This document shows, in pieces, positions 38,060-51,165 of a stretch of DNA of 64,000 bases (the first letter of the stretch is position 1; each line of letters opens with the position of its first letter). The DNA is from Epiperipatus broadwayi (lineage: Eukaryota > Onychophora > Udeonychophora > Euonychophora > Peripatidae). A model generated the notes under the pieces. The model made no database searches, was not told the origin of the DNA, and was given only the letters and a program-made list of their open reading frames with translations. The stretch covers positions 1,459,825 through 1,523,824 of the forward strand of contig JAQFVV010000064.1 of the NCBI GenBank assembly GCA_028023455.1, given 5' to 3'. The translations under genes and the position numbers were made by a program.

Positions 38060-41000
38060 ACAAGGCATAAATATAATAATAGCATAATATATAAATAATC
38101 ACTCGCTCACATTCTCATATGTATAATAAAACATCTAATTAAGTAATGTTTGTGAACTCGTAAGACATGATGGTATAACAAATTACATATAATTTTATAC
38201 ACTTAATTTCATATACTGATCTTCAGATATTCTCTACATGTTTGCACATACCAAATATAAAGGCTGTCTTCCTCAGTACAACAATTTTCATATATCATAT
38301 CAAATGCGAACCCAATGAACTCTTAATAATTATCAAAATAAAATATTTACCTGGGTATATATATATATTTAAAATCCTTTTACATATATTTTCTCTTACC
38401 AAATCCTCCTGCAGCAAATACTATCATATATATTCTTGTAACATCATATAAATTTTTTAAAAAATAATCATACAATAAAAAATTACAATTATCTAATACC
38501 ATGACCAAATTTTAAATTTATAAAATATATTTCTATATGCTAAATTCTTTTACCCTTTAAATTAACTGAATGTTCTTCACATAATAAGAATTAATCCCTT
38601 TCGCAAGGATTGTCTTTTGTTTTCTTCTTGGCTGGGAGATATTATAGGAGTCTTTCATTATAAGGATTAAAAACACTCACGCACAAAAGAGTTTGTTAGG
38701 AATTACTTTAAATATTTTCTGCAGCTACATTTCAAATCAATAAACAATGTGATGGATTGCCTGCAACGGATTAACGAATAGTGAAATAATTACATCATAA
38801 TTTTTTTTTTACTTAATTAATCTTTAAGCATAAAATGAATTTGAATTACTTTTTCTTTAATTGAGTAGTAAAAATAAATCAACAACTAGAATATATCTGG
38901 AAACTTAATTAATAATAATAATTATGATATATTTTATTGACATCAGCTGAAAGATAAAGAATATCAATAAAGCTTTTTAAAGGTTTTAAACTTTATAATT
39001 CTCAAGGGGTAAGTGTACCCAAAATTTTTGTAATCCTTTTACTAATAAATGTTACTTTTGAAAGATAAACTAGTGAATTTTAATAACTTTTTACTCTGTT
39101 AAATTTATAAAAAGTACTTTGAAGATATCACATTTTGTTTTATTTTTAAAGTTGATTGAGACTTGAAAAAAAAAATTCATCTTTTCCTTTTTTCTTTTTA
39201 ACTTAAAATAAATATATAGCTTTTGTTTATAACAAGAGAAACAGCGACAGTCTTTTTACTAATAATATTCCATATAACTTATTGATTTCAAAAGTTAGAA
39301 TTAGTGAAATCTAAATATATAAAATTTATTAAACGTAAACAGATAATATTATAATAACGTGAAAGCTAAAGCCTTCAACAGATACGCCTTAAACATGCTA
39401 ACGTGATAGCCAATAAGATGGAATAATGACATCACATGGACTTCTCAATTCTCAAACATAAGTCAGAACTATAATTAGTGAAATCATAATCAGTAAATTA
39501 ATTACTTGTTATAAATAATGTCAATTTCAAAATATATATGATAGATATTAGAGTTGATGAATGATAACCCTAAATGTTCAAATCAACTAATAATTTTACA
39601 ATAAGGCAAAATGCATACCCATCTCCTGATGGTCTATCAGCTTGAGATAATTTTTCAGTTCCTGTGTCTTTATCATTTCTTTTAAATAATGTAAAATTAT
39701 ATTCTTTTGTGACTGTCATTAAATGCATGGCTTGACATTGTAGGATGAGTAACATAAGGGTAACTTAGTTTTTTACCCCTTCATTCAAATAATTTAACTA
39801 GAAAAATAAAAAGTGAAAACTAATTAATGTTCTTTCCTTCTTTTAATTTTTAATATCACCTTTCTATAATTTTAGACTATCTTTTTATTTTTAAATCCTC
39901 TCTTTATATACCTGTTCGTGTATGTATTTTTGCTGCATTGCTATGCTTCATGGTGTTTTATTTTCCAATCCAACTTCAATAGATGGTGGAGCATTTTACA
40001 CTAGCATTAATCTGACCTTTAATTAATTCATTCTTGACTTTATAATTAAAGAAACTTCTAAATCACATGATGTCTGGACTTGTTACATAATTATCTTTAA
40101 AAATGATTTAACTTAATAAAAGAATATATTTATTTAAAACTTACTTTTTATTAATTAAATACCTTTTTTTTTAAACATTTATTAACTTTATTTTACTTGA
40201 GAGTTCCTTACTATAATTATTATTATTCAATACTGTTATAAAGTAATATTTAAATTTTTTTAAAATAATTAATACTTTTATTAATTCCCAATCTTACTTT
40301 ATATACATGCACTTAAACATATACACACACATATATATTTCAGAAAATAATAACCTATTTTTAAATAATAATATTTCAATTATTTAATACAATTTATTAA
40401 ATCCAAAACTTCTAATTTCACTCAAATATCATCCAGATATCTAATATTTTATTTAAACATTCTTTTAAATATTATTTTTAAAGGCCTTTATTGTCAAATA
40501 AATTATAACACAATGAACTGTAACTGGCAAATATCTATATAAATTTATTTAGTATAACTACTTTAAAACAGGAGACCCTAAAGTGAAATTCTATGCAACT
40601 ATCAGCAAACTAAATAATATTTTTAAATGATTATTAACAATCATGTTCCATAAACTGTTTTATTGACAATTGGAACATTTAACCGTATATAACTTAATTA
40701 GAACAAAGCTAACTGAAAACAAGCTTAATTTTATTTAAGGAAAAAATGTTTAAATTATCATTATTATGTTATGTTTAACCCTTAGGGGCTTAAATATATG
40801 GTTATACTTTACCCCTTCCTTCAATTAAAAATTTGTTGATTAAAAGGAAATAATGGCATTTTCTGTTTTACAGAAGAATAAATTAAATGTAGAGTTTCAT
40901 AATAAATATAAAGACTTAAATGCAAAAAAATCAATAACTGATAAGAATACTTGAAAATCATAAGTGAATTAAGATTGCAAAGGTGATACAAGAGTACAAA

Positions 41001-41180
41001 TGTTCACTGATCAAGCTCACCTTAGAACTTTTTTGATCTATGAAAGTGACATATCAATGTAAAAAATTTCATAATAATATTAAATCCATAGTAGTAGTCT
41101 TTCCTATGATGGTAATATTTTGAATATGTAGAGGAGTATATTGATCATTGTTTGAATAGTGATACTAGATTTTTACATTT
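38060..41180. other. Long AT-rich region, no recognised gene
   Basis: The 61-codon ORF at 39570-39755 (minus) contains Q-A-D-R-P-S-G-D-G-Y-A-F, in a slightly GC-richer patch. I do not recognise it. It could be a repeat tail. Confidence 0.4.
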
Positions 41181-41189
41181 TAATGATAT

Positions 41190-42690
41190 CAATTTTATAT
41201 ACTCAATTAGATTTGGGATATATCCACCTTAATGAAATCAAAACAGCTCTTTATATCCTTAAAAGTAGAAGGACTCAAGCACCTGATGACAGTATGTAAT
41301 ATGACCTTAAGAAAACCTCTATTGTGTCAACTTCTTGAAGTAAAGAGGATTGTCCAGATTGTAATAAACATCTGAAATACCATCATTGTTGGCTACAACA
41401 AAGACAATTCTCAAGAATTTTATGGAATTTGTTTATTGTAACGAAAAATGAATTTTTATCAGACACCAAATGTTGCCAAAAGTTAAATGTTACCACAGAA
41501 GTACAATTAACCAAGCAAGTCTGAGTCATTTTAGAAGGTTACTTGGTTGTCTACTTAACTTTATCCATATTTTATATTTGGTACATGATGGAAGCAAAGG
41601 AAGTGTTCCTGCATTTGATAGAAAATCTGAAACATTTGAAATTAAAATTGCTGTTAAACAAAAATCTATATTAACACTAATATTTTTTTGTTGATTTTTA
41701 TTTTAATGGTTTTTGAAATTTACTGGCAACTATCATAAATAGGGTTCAAACTGCACACAGGTTTGATGGTAAAATTTTAAAATTAGATCAATTAAAAGCA
41801 AACTTCCAGAATTTAATGTATGCTGATGATCAATCATGTTATTTTTGATTATTGAAATACATTGAATATTCTTAATATTTTGAATGCAATATATAAAGAC
41901 TTTAATTTAGGAATGAATATTCAAACTATTCAAGCCCTTTGTCATCCACTGATGTGAAAAATATTTAGCAGCATTTTTAGCTTGGTTGCAACTTGAGAAT
42001 ATCAATTTAAATATTTTGGTAACTTTTTAAGTAGGAAGATGGAATTGAATGTTGTGATACAACTCACATGCCAATATATAGATGCAGTTTTTAACAAGTT
42101 AAAAAGTTAAGTATTTATAGCTGCAATGTAAATATTGGAACTAAATTAGTAACATGTGGGGATGTTATTTTACCTAAATTTATTGCAAAAAAACCAAACA
42201 ATTGAAATCCTATGTAACATAAAATCATTAAAAATATATCATAAACAATGTCCCATAAGATTATAAAAATGGCAAGAATATAAGACCAATTAATTCTCCA
42301 GTTTGATTGATGTGGTACTATAGAGTTGCTATTATAAAATCACAACTTTGTTTTGATTGGACAGATTAAATGAATGATGTCATAAGATTTCATAAAACTA
42401 TATTTAATGTTGAACTTAAGTATAATTTTTATAGAGTAAGCAGATTCTGTTGCATTATAAAATGTATTTTATAGAAAGATGCAATATGGATAGCTTTATA
42501 TTGGGAAGATCTATCTAAAGTTGGATCACAGTGGAATTCTACAACTGAACAGGCTGAAGTCTTAAAAAAATTATGGTTTGCAGCAAAAAAGTTAAAACAT
42601 AATGGACCAGCATATTTTCTGTGTAAATGGTCCATGGGGTGGTGTGTTTATAGTTATCACAAAGCCTATTTATAGGGCACTATTATTTTG
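41190..42690 (+). pseudogene. Non-LTR retrotransposon (LINE) reverse transcriptase remnant
   Basis: In shifting frames the plus strand gives, in LINE order, E-I-K-T-A-L-Y-I-L-K-S (motif 0/1 helix, about 41236), a degraded F-E-I-K-I-A-V-K-Q-K-S-I-L motif B (about 41635-41675), M-Y-A-D-D-Q (catalytic YADD, about 41816-41833), F-K-Y-F-G-N-F-L-S after the palm, and a C-terminal L-C-K-W-S-M-G-W-C-V-Y-S-Y block (about 42615-42655). Stops and indels abound. The tail near 42812 is (AAC)-rich, possibly a LINE 3' repeat. The clade is not assigned. Confidence 0.7.
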
Positions 42691-42829
42691 TCTTTCTTTT
42701 TTTATCCCCAATTTGAAATGGTCGCTATTGTTGCTAATAATTACATTAGTTTTTGTATATATTAATTATTATATTATTTGCATTAGTAAAGCTTCTACTT
42801 ACGAGTAAAACAAGAATAACAACAACAAC

Positions 42830-43830
42830 AAAAAAGCAACAAGAAAATCATTACATCTAATAATGATAATAATAAGTACAATAGTAATGGCAATTACCGA
42901 TCAACAACAACAATAATAATCTTGCTATTTAAAATTGTCTGCTTGATGCAGACATAATTATACATTATTTAACTATATAATATAAATTAATACAAACTTG
43001 TAACCAGCAAACACTTTTTAAAATTCGAAATACTAGCAGGAATTATAATTAATTCGACACGTTTAAAAATAAAAGCTATTACTTATAAATCAATTTAATT
43101 TTTACTTATGCTGTCATAAATATTATTTTCTACGCATTCTAATTTTTTTTTTTTAAAGAAATACATAAATAATCTTAATACAGTTTAGTTTCAAATGTTT
43201 TATATAGTGTTATATTGTTTTAAACTAACCGACTTTAACTAATTAACGAGAAAGTCCAAAAATAGTTTGAATTGTTAACATGAAAAAAAAAGAGGATATT
43301 ATAAAACAATTATTTATTATTTAGCTTTTCCAATTAAGAATGATTTTTTCCAATAGTGGCATCTATTTTTATATAGGTGGTAATCTAATCAACTCTAAAT
43401 ACCATTGCTGTGATCATCAGATTACGCAAAATCTTCAAGTGAAAAGACTTTTAGAATAAGATCTATTAAGCTGCAAATACTACTCTCCTACTTTGAGCTG
43501 CTTACAAGAAATATAAGTAGGTCAAGGGGTAAGACGATCAAACTGACTCAATTTTTGCGGTTTTTTATTTAGTGTGTCTCTAGTTAATATATATATATTG
43601 TGTGTGTGTGTGAAGTTTTTATTTCAACGACAGTTAAGAATACCAGAAAGCAGAGTACTACAAGTAAGTGATAGCTGATTATCATCGATGGAAGTTTGTC
43701 GTTGTCTGTCACTCTCTTAAAACTATTTATTCATACTATAAGCATAAATATATGTCTAAGACGCATATATATATATAACCCGATTTTGCACAGTTAGATG
43801 ATTCATATATATATATATCACATGATAATA
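42830..43830. other. AT-rich region, no recognised gene
   Basis: Short (CAA)n and (TAA)n tracts lie at 42812-42925 and a (TG)n tract at 43600. There is no gene. Confidence 0.45.
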
Positions 43831-43834
43831 TGCT

Positions 43835-43962
43835 AAGCTTATCTACAGCATAAATTTCATTCTGTTGTCAAGGCAACGACTATAAGTAAAAGAAGAATCC
43901 AACTTTTACTTATAGAGATTGCCTTGACAACAGATTGAATATTTATAAATGTAGATAAGCTT
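43835..43962. mobile_element. Fold-back element, about 58-bp arms
   Basis: The arm 43835-43892 (aagcttatctaca ... ttgtcaaggcaa ... taagtaaaag) pairs with 43903-43962 around a 10-base loop, with a few mismatches. It is flanked by TA repeats. The ORF at 43857-44060 crosses it and is not a gene. Confidence 0.7.
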
Positions 43963-43969
43963 GGGCTGC

Positions 43970-44875
43970 TATCACTGTGATATATCAAGAAAAAAAAGAT
44001 AGAAGTCTTTTTTAAATAATGATATAAGGACTGAGATATAGCTTTTAATAATATATTCATCCTGCCTTTTTTGATTCGGACATAATGTCCAGCTCAGTGA
44101 AATTAAATCAATTCTTAAGTAATTTTGAAAATAGGTGGAATATTCAAAAGATATATTTCTGCAATATAAGGAACTATGAAATTGTGCTACATTATTTATT
44201 ATAAAGTATTTCTATTGTTTCAATTGATATACGTTTTCATATTTGATATTTAATAAGTATTATAATATGTGTTAGTGCTCATGATAATATTAATTCAATC
44301 ATCAAATTATTTAAATAAAAAATGTAAACATGTGTTGTAGCTAATAGCAATAAAAATAGATAACGATCTTTTGTTAGCAGCCACCATTCCTGACTTTGTT
44401 TTTCTTTTTATGTGGTGTTTAAGTGATTTAATGCATGACAAATTGCCAGATTTAATGTAAAGTCCTTGGATTAATTTGCAATTTCATGCTTTGCTATTCA
44501 ATTGTGGATATATTCTATTTGTATGCTGTTATTGAATTATATATATTTTGACTAATATCAGCCAATGAACTTTAATGTATGAGTGAAGTCAGTATTTGAT
44601 TAGAATATCAGGTCATAACTTCTGATTTGTATAATTCATTCATTAATAACCTCTAGTAAAAAATGTTTTTCTAACTTTAGAAAAAGATGAGAAACCAAAA
44701 AATAAAACCTTAAAGATGAGTTTTAAGATGATTATACAGACTAATACATAAAGCATGAATCATTCTTATCAATTTAACCACAATATATCTGTAGAATGGT
44801 GGTATTTCTTTGTATTAATCTAGTTATTTTTAGTTCATAGCTTTCTTACTTCATATTATTCCAGAAAGCTTCATC
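43970..44875. other. AT-rich region, no recognised gene
   Basis: Nothing was recognised. Confidence 0.45.
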
Positions 44876-44879
44876 TCAT

Positions 44880-45770
44880 CCAATCAAGTCACACATGATC
44901 ACAGTCTATATCATTTATAATCCATTAATATCTCATTCAAAACTTCAAATGCCCATTTACTGTTATCTCTTTTAGCAATATGCCCATCTCAGCTCCACTT
45001 CACTGCCTTAATTCCTTCACTAATGTGATGATTCCATTTTATTTACCCATGTATTTTGATTTCAGTCTCTTCTTACTTCTCTCAATGCACATTCCTTCAT
45101 ACTTTATAATATGGTCTGATATCTCCATTTTGTTATCAATATATTAAGGGTCCACGTCTCAAATCCATATATAAGAAATAGTAAATATATTTACTAAAAA
45201 CCCATTTTTTTCATGCATAAATATATTTTTTTTTATATTGTTATATCTAACTATGTTTTCAGCTCTGTTAATAATTTGATCAAATTATTTGTAGTTGTTA
45301 ACTTTTTAATACATTATTATCAATTTTCTTCTTAAACAAAAAAGTACTGGGGATTACTTTTTTTAGCATTTAATTTTAGTCTTCTTTTTCTGCTTATTAT
45401 TTACTTTTATTTTATAATTTTTACATTTTTTAAATTCAGAACCATTATTTGCAAAACAATCACATTATCAGGTGGAATGTTTATCACCTAAACTATCTCC
45501 AATTATTTTTATTCTTTTGACTTTCTATTGTATTTCATAGAAATTCTCAAATAAAATTAATGTAAACATTTTTGGAGATATAGAATCACCTGTGTACACT
45601 CATGTATGATAACCTTCTTAGTTTTACCATGTAATCTAATCTTTGCAATTGCATATTTCCACATATACAACATTATGTTCTTTTTTTATTGTTTATAGTA
45701 CATCTTGTGATATTGTCTTTTAATTCTTCTATAGCAAACTTAAAAATGTCAACATCTCACCTGATTGCAA
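44880..45770 (-). pseudogene. LINE (RTE-like) remnant, antisense
   Basis: The minus strand gives G-D-S-I-S-P-K-M-F-T (RT motif B region, 45561-45590) and later I-Y-G-F-E-T-W-T-L (about 45147-45175). The tail then has N-T-W-V-N-K and a region equivalent to H-I-A-K near 44970. This order is that of the RTE-type LINE at 664-1765, but this copy is older and full of indels. Confidence 0.6.
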
Positions 45771-45774
45771 TCTC

Positions 45775-46900
45775 TTACCATATTTTGTCCTTAGCCATGT
45801 TTTTCCTCATGTAATCGATCAATATTGAAATTTTATAAGTTTAAATAATATCTTCCTATCCACAGAACTTTTGTTAGTAAGTCTATTATATTTTTTTTAA
45901 AGAATATGTCTTTACAATAGTAGATGCTATTGCATTTCATCCAGCAATGTGATGAACATATTATTGTCTTATAATTTTGCCAATAATGTTATATAATCTT
46001 ACACAGTATTTTTAAAATAATTTTTTTTATATATTTACACTAGTATGATAAGGACATACTGTTTATATCTCTTTTTTATATAATAAAATGATTCAAATAA
46101 TAATCCTATATATAACAATTTATTTGCCATTTGTTATATAACCATGATAAATTATATATTTTTGACTTGTTTAATGGGTACTTTTGGAGACTGCTGCATT
46201 TCTGATATCTCAATCTACCTTTTAAAATACTTAAATTGATTTACATTCTCAAGCTCATAACTAACCAACAGTACAGGTATGTGTAGGGGAGGCCTGCTTT
46301 GCTCTGTCCCAAAAATGGCAGCTGTAAGCAATTTGCATTAATTTGCATAAAACACTTAACAAAACATAGTTTTACAGACTATTAGTAGCTATGATTATGA
46401 GAGCAAAGTCTCTCAAAAGCACTTAGCTAAATTTAAATTACACTTTTAATTCTAAGATAGGATTAGTTTTATTGTGTACCGGTCAAAACATGTTTATCCA
46501 TCTAACATGAGCTGGAACTCACAAAAAGTACTTCAAACCCAGTCAAGCCCGAGATTTAGGTCAGGGACCAGCCTGAATTCGAACCCACCCTCTAAGCCTC
46601 AGATCAAACACCTAATGGATAACATAACAATGATGGCACATGAGAATTAATTTTAAATCCGGCCGACTAGGAGAGCGGAGAAGACAATGAGACATCTATT
46701 ACTATGACTAAACTAAAATATATCTAAGCATGGCTGTAATATGTGGAAGTGGAGAAAAGAGGAATTCGAACTACTCAAATAAGTTAGATAATAAAAATAC
46801 AGTTTAATGTAATGACAAATTATTTACATAATGACTTAATTATATACATTAGTGTGTGCGTGAATGAGCAAGCAGTAGATGATTACATAGTGTCATTCAT
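45775..46900. other. Mostly AT-rich; GC-richer block at 46270-46690
   Basis: No gene was recognised. The block at 46270-46690 has a B-box-like string on the minus strand (gggttcgaattc, about 46575), but no matching A box. It may be an old SINE or LINE tail. Confidence 0.3.
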
Positions 46901-46919
46901 GCTATTATTTCTCATATGC

Positions 46920-47320
46920 TCTTTATTAGCTAAATGATATATTATAAATAAGCACACATCTTTGATGGCTCCAATATTAAGATGCCAATCAATTATTAGA
47001 AAGAAGTTACATAATATTGCCATTAACACTTTGATTTACGGTTCTGAAACCTGGTGACTAACATTATTACTTTGAAGAGCATTCTGAGATTCATTACAGA
47101 TATAATACAAACTATTTTCATGCCATTGAGGTCATGAAAATAAATAAAATACATTTGAAAACATATTTAAAAATGACATTTGATTCTATGACAAAATATT
47201 TAATGAAACTTCTGTTAATTAGCGCTGGTAAGAACACTTTATTTTCCCCAAGGCAAATAGATACTCTTAAAGACAGAAATAAGTTACAATGGTGGGATAG
47301 TATAAGACTGAAATAAATTT
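46920..47320 (+). pseudogene. LINE post-RT fragment
   Basis: The plus strand encodes M-A-P-I-L-R-C, then L-I-Y-G-S-E-T-W (47031-47054) followed by a stop. ORF 47134-47316 then ends with K-D-R-N-K-L-Q-W-W-D-S-I-R-L-K, the tryptophan-rich tail found behind LINE reverse transcriptases. The RT domain is absent. Confidence 0.55.
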
Positions 47321-47496
47321 AATTAATAAAACTAGAAGTAGTTGGCATTCATATATATATTGAGCAGAGCACAATTTTAATATTAGAGCATTAAAACTGG
47401 GTCATGAAGCAAAAAGAAATAATAATACGAAGAAGTTTGTGGTGCTGACATTGTAACCAAGAAATAACAGGAAAAGTCATGCTTCTGGACGAAAAC

Positions 47497-47687
47497 AAAG
47501 TGGATAGGCATGCCATGGTCATCGCCAACATGCAGGCCTTTGATATGAAGAAAGTGGGTAGGCATAGCATGTGCCAAACTTAGGGATCACTGCCAGAGGC
47601 TCTTTTATACGAAGAAGTGACTATGCATAGCGTGTGCCAAACTTACAGGATCACCGCCAGAGGCATTTTATATGGAATAAGTGGATA
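47497..47687. repeat. Minisatellite, three units of 54-64 bp
   Basis: Units start at 47497, 47551 and 47615, and a fourth begins at 47679. The shared core is ggcatagcatgtgccaaact, then gatcac-gccagaggc. Units 2 and 3 are both 64 bp. The block is GC-richer than its surroundings. Confidence 0.75.
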
Positions 47688-47879
47688 TAACACGAAACCT
47701 ATGGGTTTGATCTTGTCGTAACCCCCAAATTAAGACTAGAAGCACGTGATATATCTATATATGAAGATAGGCTAAATGTCAGTAATGCAGTAATAATACA
47801 TGTCACTAACGACATTGAATAAATTTTACTGCTTTAAAATAAATGACCCTTGTTTGAGTACTATAATTTAGACAAAATA

Positions 47880-47942
<63 letters not shown>
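47880..47942. repeat. (CT)n(TA)n(GA)n palindromic microsatellite
   Basis: A CT run, a TA run and a GA run follow each other and form a perfect inverted repeat. Confidence 0.95.
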
Positions 47943-47949
47943 TCTACAT

Positions 47950-49330
47950 TTCATTTACTTAAAATATACTTGAAGATTTTATTTAGCAAAAGTAACATTA
48001 AGATTTAATAAAATATACATTAAGATTTGACCCCCTCCCTTTTCTGCTATTTAAATTAATTCAATCCCACTTTCGTAGATTTTCTAATCACTGGAATATT
48101 TAAATACTGTATTTGATATTTTAAGAGTATATATAAAAATAGTTATATAGAAAATAATTAATGGGTCACTCTTTCAGAATTTAATAAAAACAACATTTTT
48201 AAAGATTTCAAAGCTTTAATTAGCTTAAGTTCTGGATTTACCCTGGGTAGAAAATCCAGAGTTGAAGAAATATATATTTTATAATAAACCAACATAAAAT
48301 GTTGATTCAAAAAAACAAACTGGCGAACATATATCATATAATATATTGAGGGAACGTTAAAAACCTTAATTAATAGAGAATTAATTGAAAAACAAAAAGG
48401 ATTTTAGAAATTAAGTTTGCCAGGTTGCTGGAAATTAGCATATTAATAAGCAAGCAGATATATAAATCAAATAATAAATACATATAAATAAATGACCGCA
48501 CCAAAGTTAAGGAAAGTTAAGAGCATATAAGAGAATTAAATTTATAGAAATTATTTAAGAGCAAATTACATATTAAAACAAAAACAAAGTTAAATAATAC
48601 ATTATAAGAAATCTTGATAGATTATTTAGGCTAGATTTAGTTTGAGGTGGTGGCTTGAAAAGTTACCTTGCAGTTTTAAGAGTTTAATCTAAAATATTGC
48701 ATGTGCATGGCAATTGAAATGAAAGTTCTTCGGTGGCAGCAAGCCTCTATTAGCATTCTACAATTCTTAGGTTGGGCTTTTACTTCACTCTTGGGCAGCA
48801 GGATGGTATGGCCGTGTAAGATGATGACCCGACAGGGCTGAGAAGTGTGGTAGATTTATTACTACATCATTTTAAGTTTCAAGTGATGTGTAATATCTTT
48901 ACAATCAGTTCTCTCAATAGTAGCTAATCTCATCTGAATTAAAATTCGGCCTTTTTATACTTGTGTTTCTGGAATGCTTTTAATTAGTTCATTGTTTTGA
49001 AAGATGCAACTGTTAGATAACATCCAAAAATAAATTCAAATCTATTTCCAGATTAGAAATAGATTTTGACAACATATTTATAACAAAGAAAATCTTTAAT
49101 CTTAATCCCATTTTAAGTAAATTTTAATTAAAAATACTTTCCCCAGATTATTTCCAACCCTTTTATTATTTTTGGACAAACAACAGTTGAATCTTCCATA
49201 TTGGATTTTACAAAATTTACAGTTTAAAAGGAAAACAAGCAATTTAAAAAGAAAAAGTTTAAAAAAATGATGTATAATAAAATATTTAAAACATCAATAT
49301 TTTGTTAGTAAGTTTTTGCTCCTATATATA
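47950..49330. other. AT-rich region, GC-richer patch at 48640-48850
   Basis: No gene or known repeat was recognised. The patch differs in composition and might be a dispersed repeat. Confidence 0.4.
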
Positions 49331-49335
49331 TATAT

Positions 49336-49450
49336 ATATTTGGGCCGCACCTATGTAGTTTAATAAAAAAGAACTAATAATTAATAAAAAGAATCAATAA
49401 TAATAAATATTGAAAGTTAAACTATAAATTTAGGCGCGCATTCCAAATAT
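49336..49450. mobile_element. Short MITE-like element
   Basis: The left end atatttgggccgcacct and the right end (complement atatttggaatgcgcgcct) form imperfect terminal inverted repeats around 115 bp. TA repeats lie outside. Confidence 0.4.
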
Positions 49451-49459
49451 ATACATAAA

Positions 49460-49890
49460 AAATATATATATGACAAAAAAAGCGGGATGGGATATAGGGG
49501 TTTGAATACGGGTTAGTAGGTGGAAACATGAAGCTCAATCTTAGACTAAAATTGACTGCTTCAATTGGCTATGTGTTATGCACATATATGTACTGTCTAT
49601 TATTATTCAATGAAGTAAATAATTCACCTATAACTAACCAACCTAAAAGATGCTAAAGAGTTTTTTCAATCACAAGTTGATAAATAAAAAAATTACTTTT
49701 TTAAATATTTTTAATAACATTTTGTAGATCTTTTTTTTTAAAGTTAGTAATATTAATACAATCTTCAGCATATTTTCAAATCTAAAATACAATAAAAATA
49801 ATAATTATTATTAAGCTATCATAATTAAACCTGTATTACATTTTATAATCTCTTTTGTATGTAATGTGTGTTTTAGTGCAGTGGTAGAAT
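49460..49890. other. AT-rich region, no recognised gene
   Basis: Nothing was recognised. Confidence 0.45.
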
Positions 49891-49904
49891 ATCTGATTTT
49901 AGAG

Positions 49905-50315
49905 AAGTGTTTCCAATATGGTGTTCATGCCCCACAGGGGGTAATTTGATTTTTAAGAAGGTCAATTTGAGAATGAGTTATTAGCAGTGATTTTTTTTTG
50001 AAATTTGAAACCTCATTAATTATTCTTATATCTTATCCATAAATTAAACTAAAAATGTTTTTAAAATTTCTCTTTCCATGACACCTCCTTCTCAATATCT
50101 TTTCTCCTTAGATAATCATTATTCTTTACCTCTCCATTATTACATGGAGCAAGTTAGTCACTTGAAAGACTTCTTTGTATTCCAACTTTCCTTTCATTCT
50201 ACACAAAATGGAGTTCATTTTTTGAATAATAAGAATTATAAGATATGGTGGAGAGAGCGTCAGGATCTTGGAGATGCTTAAATGAACATGGCTACAAAAA
50301 GTTGGTGAAGCACTA
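49905..50315. mobile_element. hAT-type non-autonomous element (411 bp)
   Basis: The ends agtgtttccaa and (complement) agtgcttcaccaa follow the hAT pattern. The octamers ttttagag (49897-49904) and ctctagag (50316-50323) agree at 6 of 8 positions. The right part (gagatgcttaaatgaacatg, aaaaagttggtgaagca) has the look of the untranslated 3' end of ZMYM-type hAT elements. The ORF at 50078 is incidental. Confidence 0.55.
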
Positions 50316-50329
50316 CTCTAGAGTGTAAC

Positions 50330-50790
50330 TCCTCGATCAATTTCAATTCTATCATTTTTGCTTGAATGCTCTATGAACTTGCAAAACATCCACTTGATTA
50401 TTTATATCTGTTCCAAATACAACTGTTTAAAAAAAGTAAAGTAAAGCTAGATTTAGTATACATGCTTATTTACTATAAACTTTTATTTTATATGCCCCAG
50501 ATTTTATATCCACTAAAGTTTTTCCGAATTCATCATATAAATCAGTTAAATTTCAATGGATAATCAGCTAATTTTAACATTGTTTTAAATAAGATGGATT
50601 AATTTGAAATTAATGCCTTGATAAAACAATAAAATGATATATACATTGCATCTTAGCTCTCCAAAGTTTTTCCTAAGTATAGTGCATTTTATTTCTTTAA
50701 AGTCACAAAGAGTCTTTGCTAACTGTTCACATATGATTTATAGCAAATTGTTAAATATCATTTTTAATAATAGAGGTAAAAAAATTTTTT
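50330..50790. other. AT-rich region, no recognised gene
   Basis: Nothing was recognised. Confidence 0.45.
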
Positions 50791-50795
50791 TATAC

Positions 50796-51046
50796 TAAAT
50801 GCTTTTATTGGCTGTGTACTAAAAATAAATATTTATTTTCAATCACAATGGGAGTTTTTAGATGGGGAGGGTGGTCCAGAAATTAATTAAATCAATCCCT
50901 TGTTATAAAAAATAGGTATTGGCTTAATTAATTTTAGAGTCATCCTCCCTCAAGATTTTATTTTAAACTAAATCTAAAAACTATAATTGTGGTTGAAGAA
51001 TCAATTAGTTTATTTCTTTTCAGTGCACAGTCAATAAAAGCATTTA
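50796..51046. mobile_element. MITE-like element with 30-bp terminal inverted repeats
   Basis: Left 50796-50825 (taaatgcttttattggctgt...) and right 51017-51046 pair with only a few mismatches. Further inward pairing (gggagtttttag against ctaaaaact) shows that it is a fold-back. The terminus resembles 7894-8080. Confidence 0.65.
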
Positions 51047-51165
51047 ATATTAAGTTTTTTTATCTCTATATTTTTAAGTTATACGTATTGGCATAGTAAA
51101 TGAAAATATAAAACTATATTGTACTTTGAATTGACTGGACACTTATAGTTGCTATATATATATAT

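Noticed and set aside
46560-46600. B-box-like string gggttcgaattc (minus strand)
   Set aside because: No A box lies at the right distance and there is no second copy, so I do not call a SINE or tRNA.
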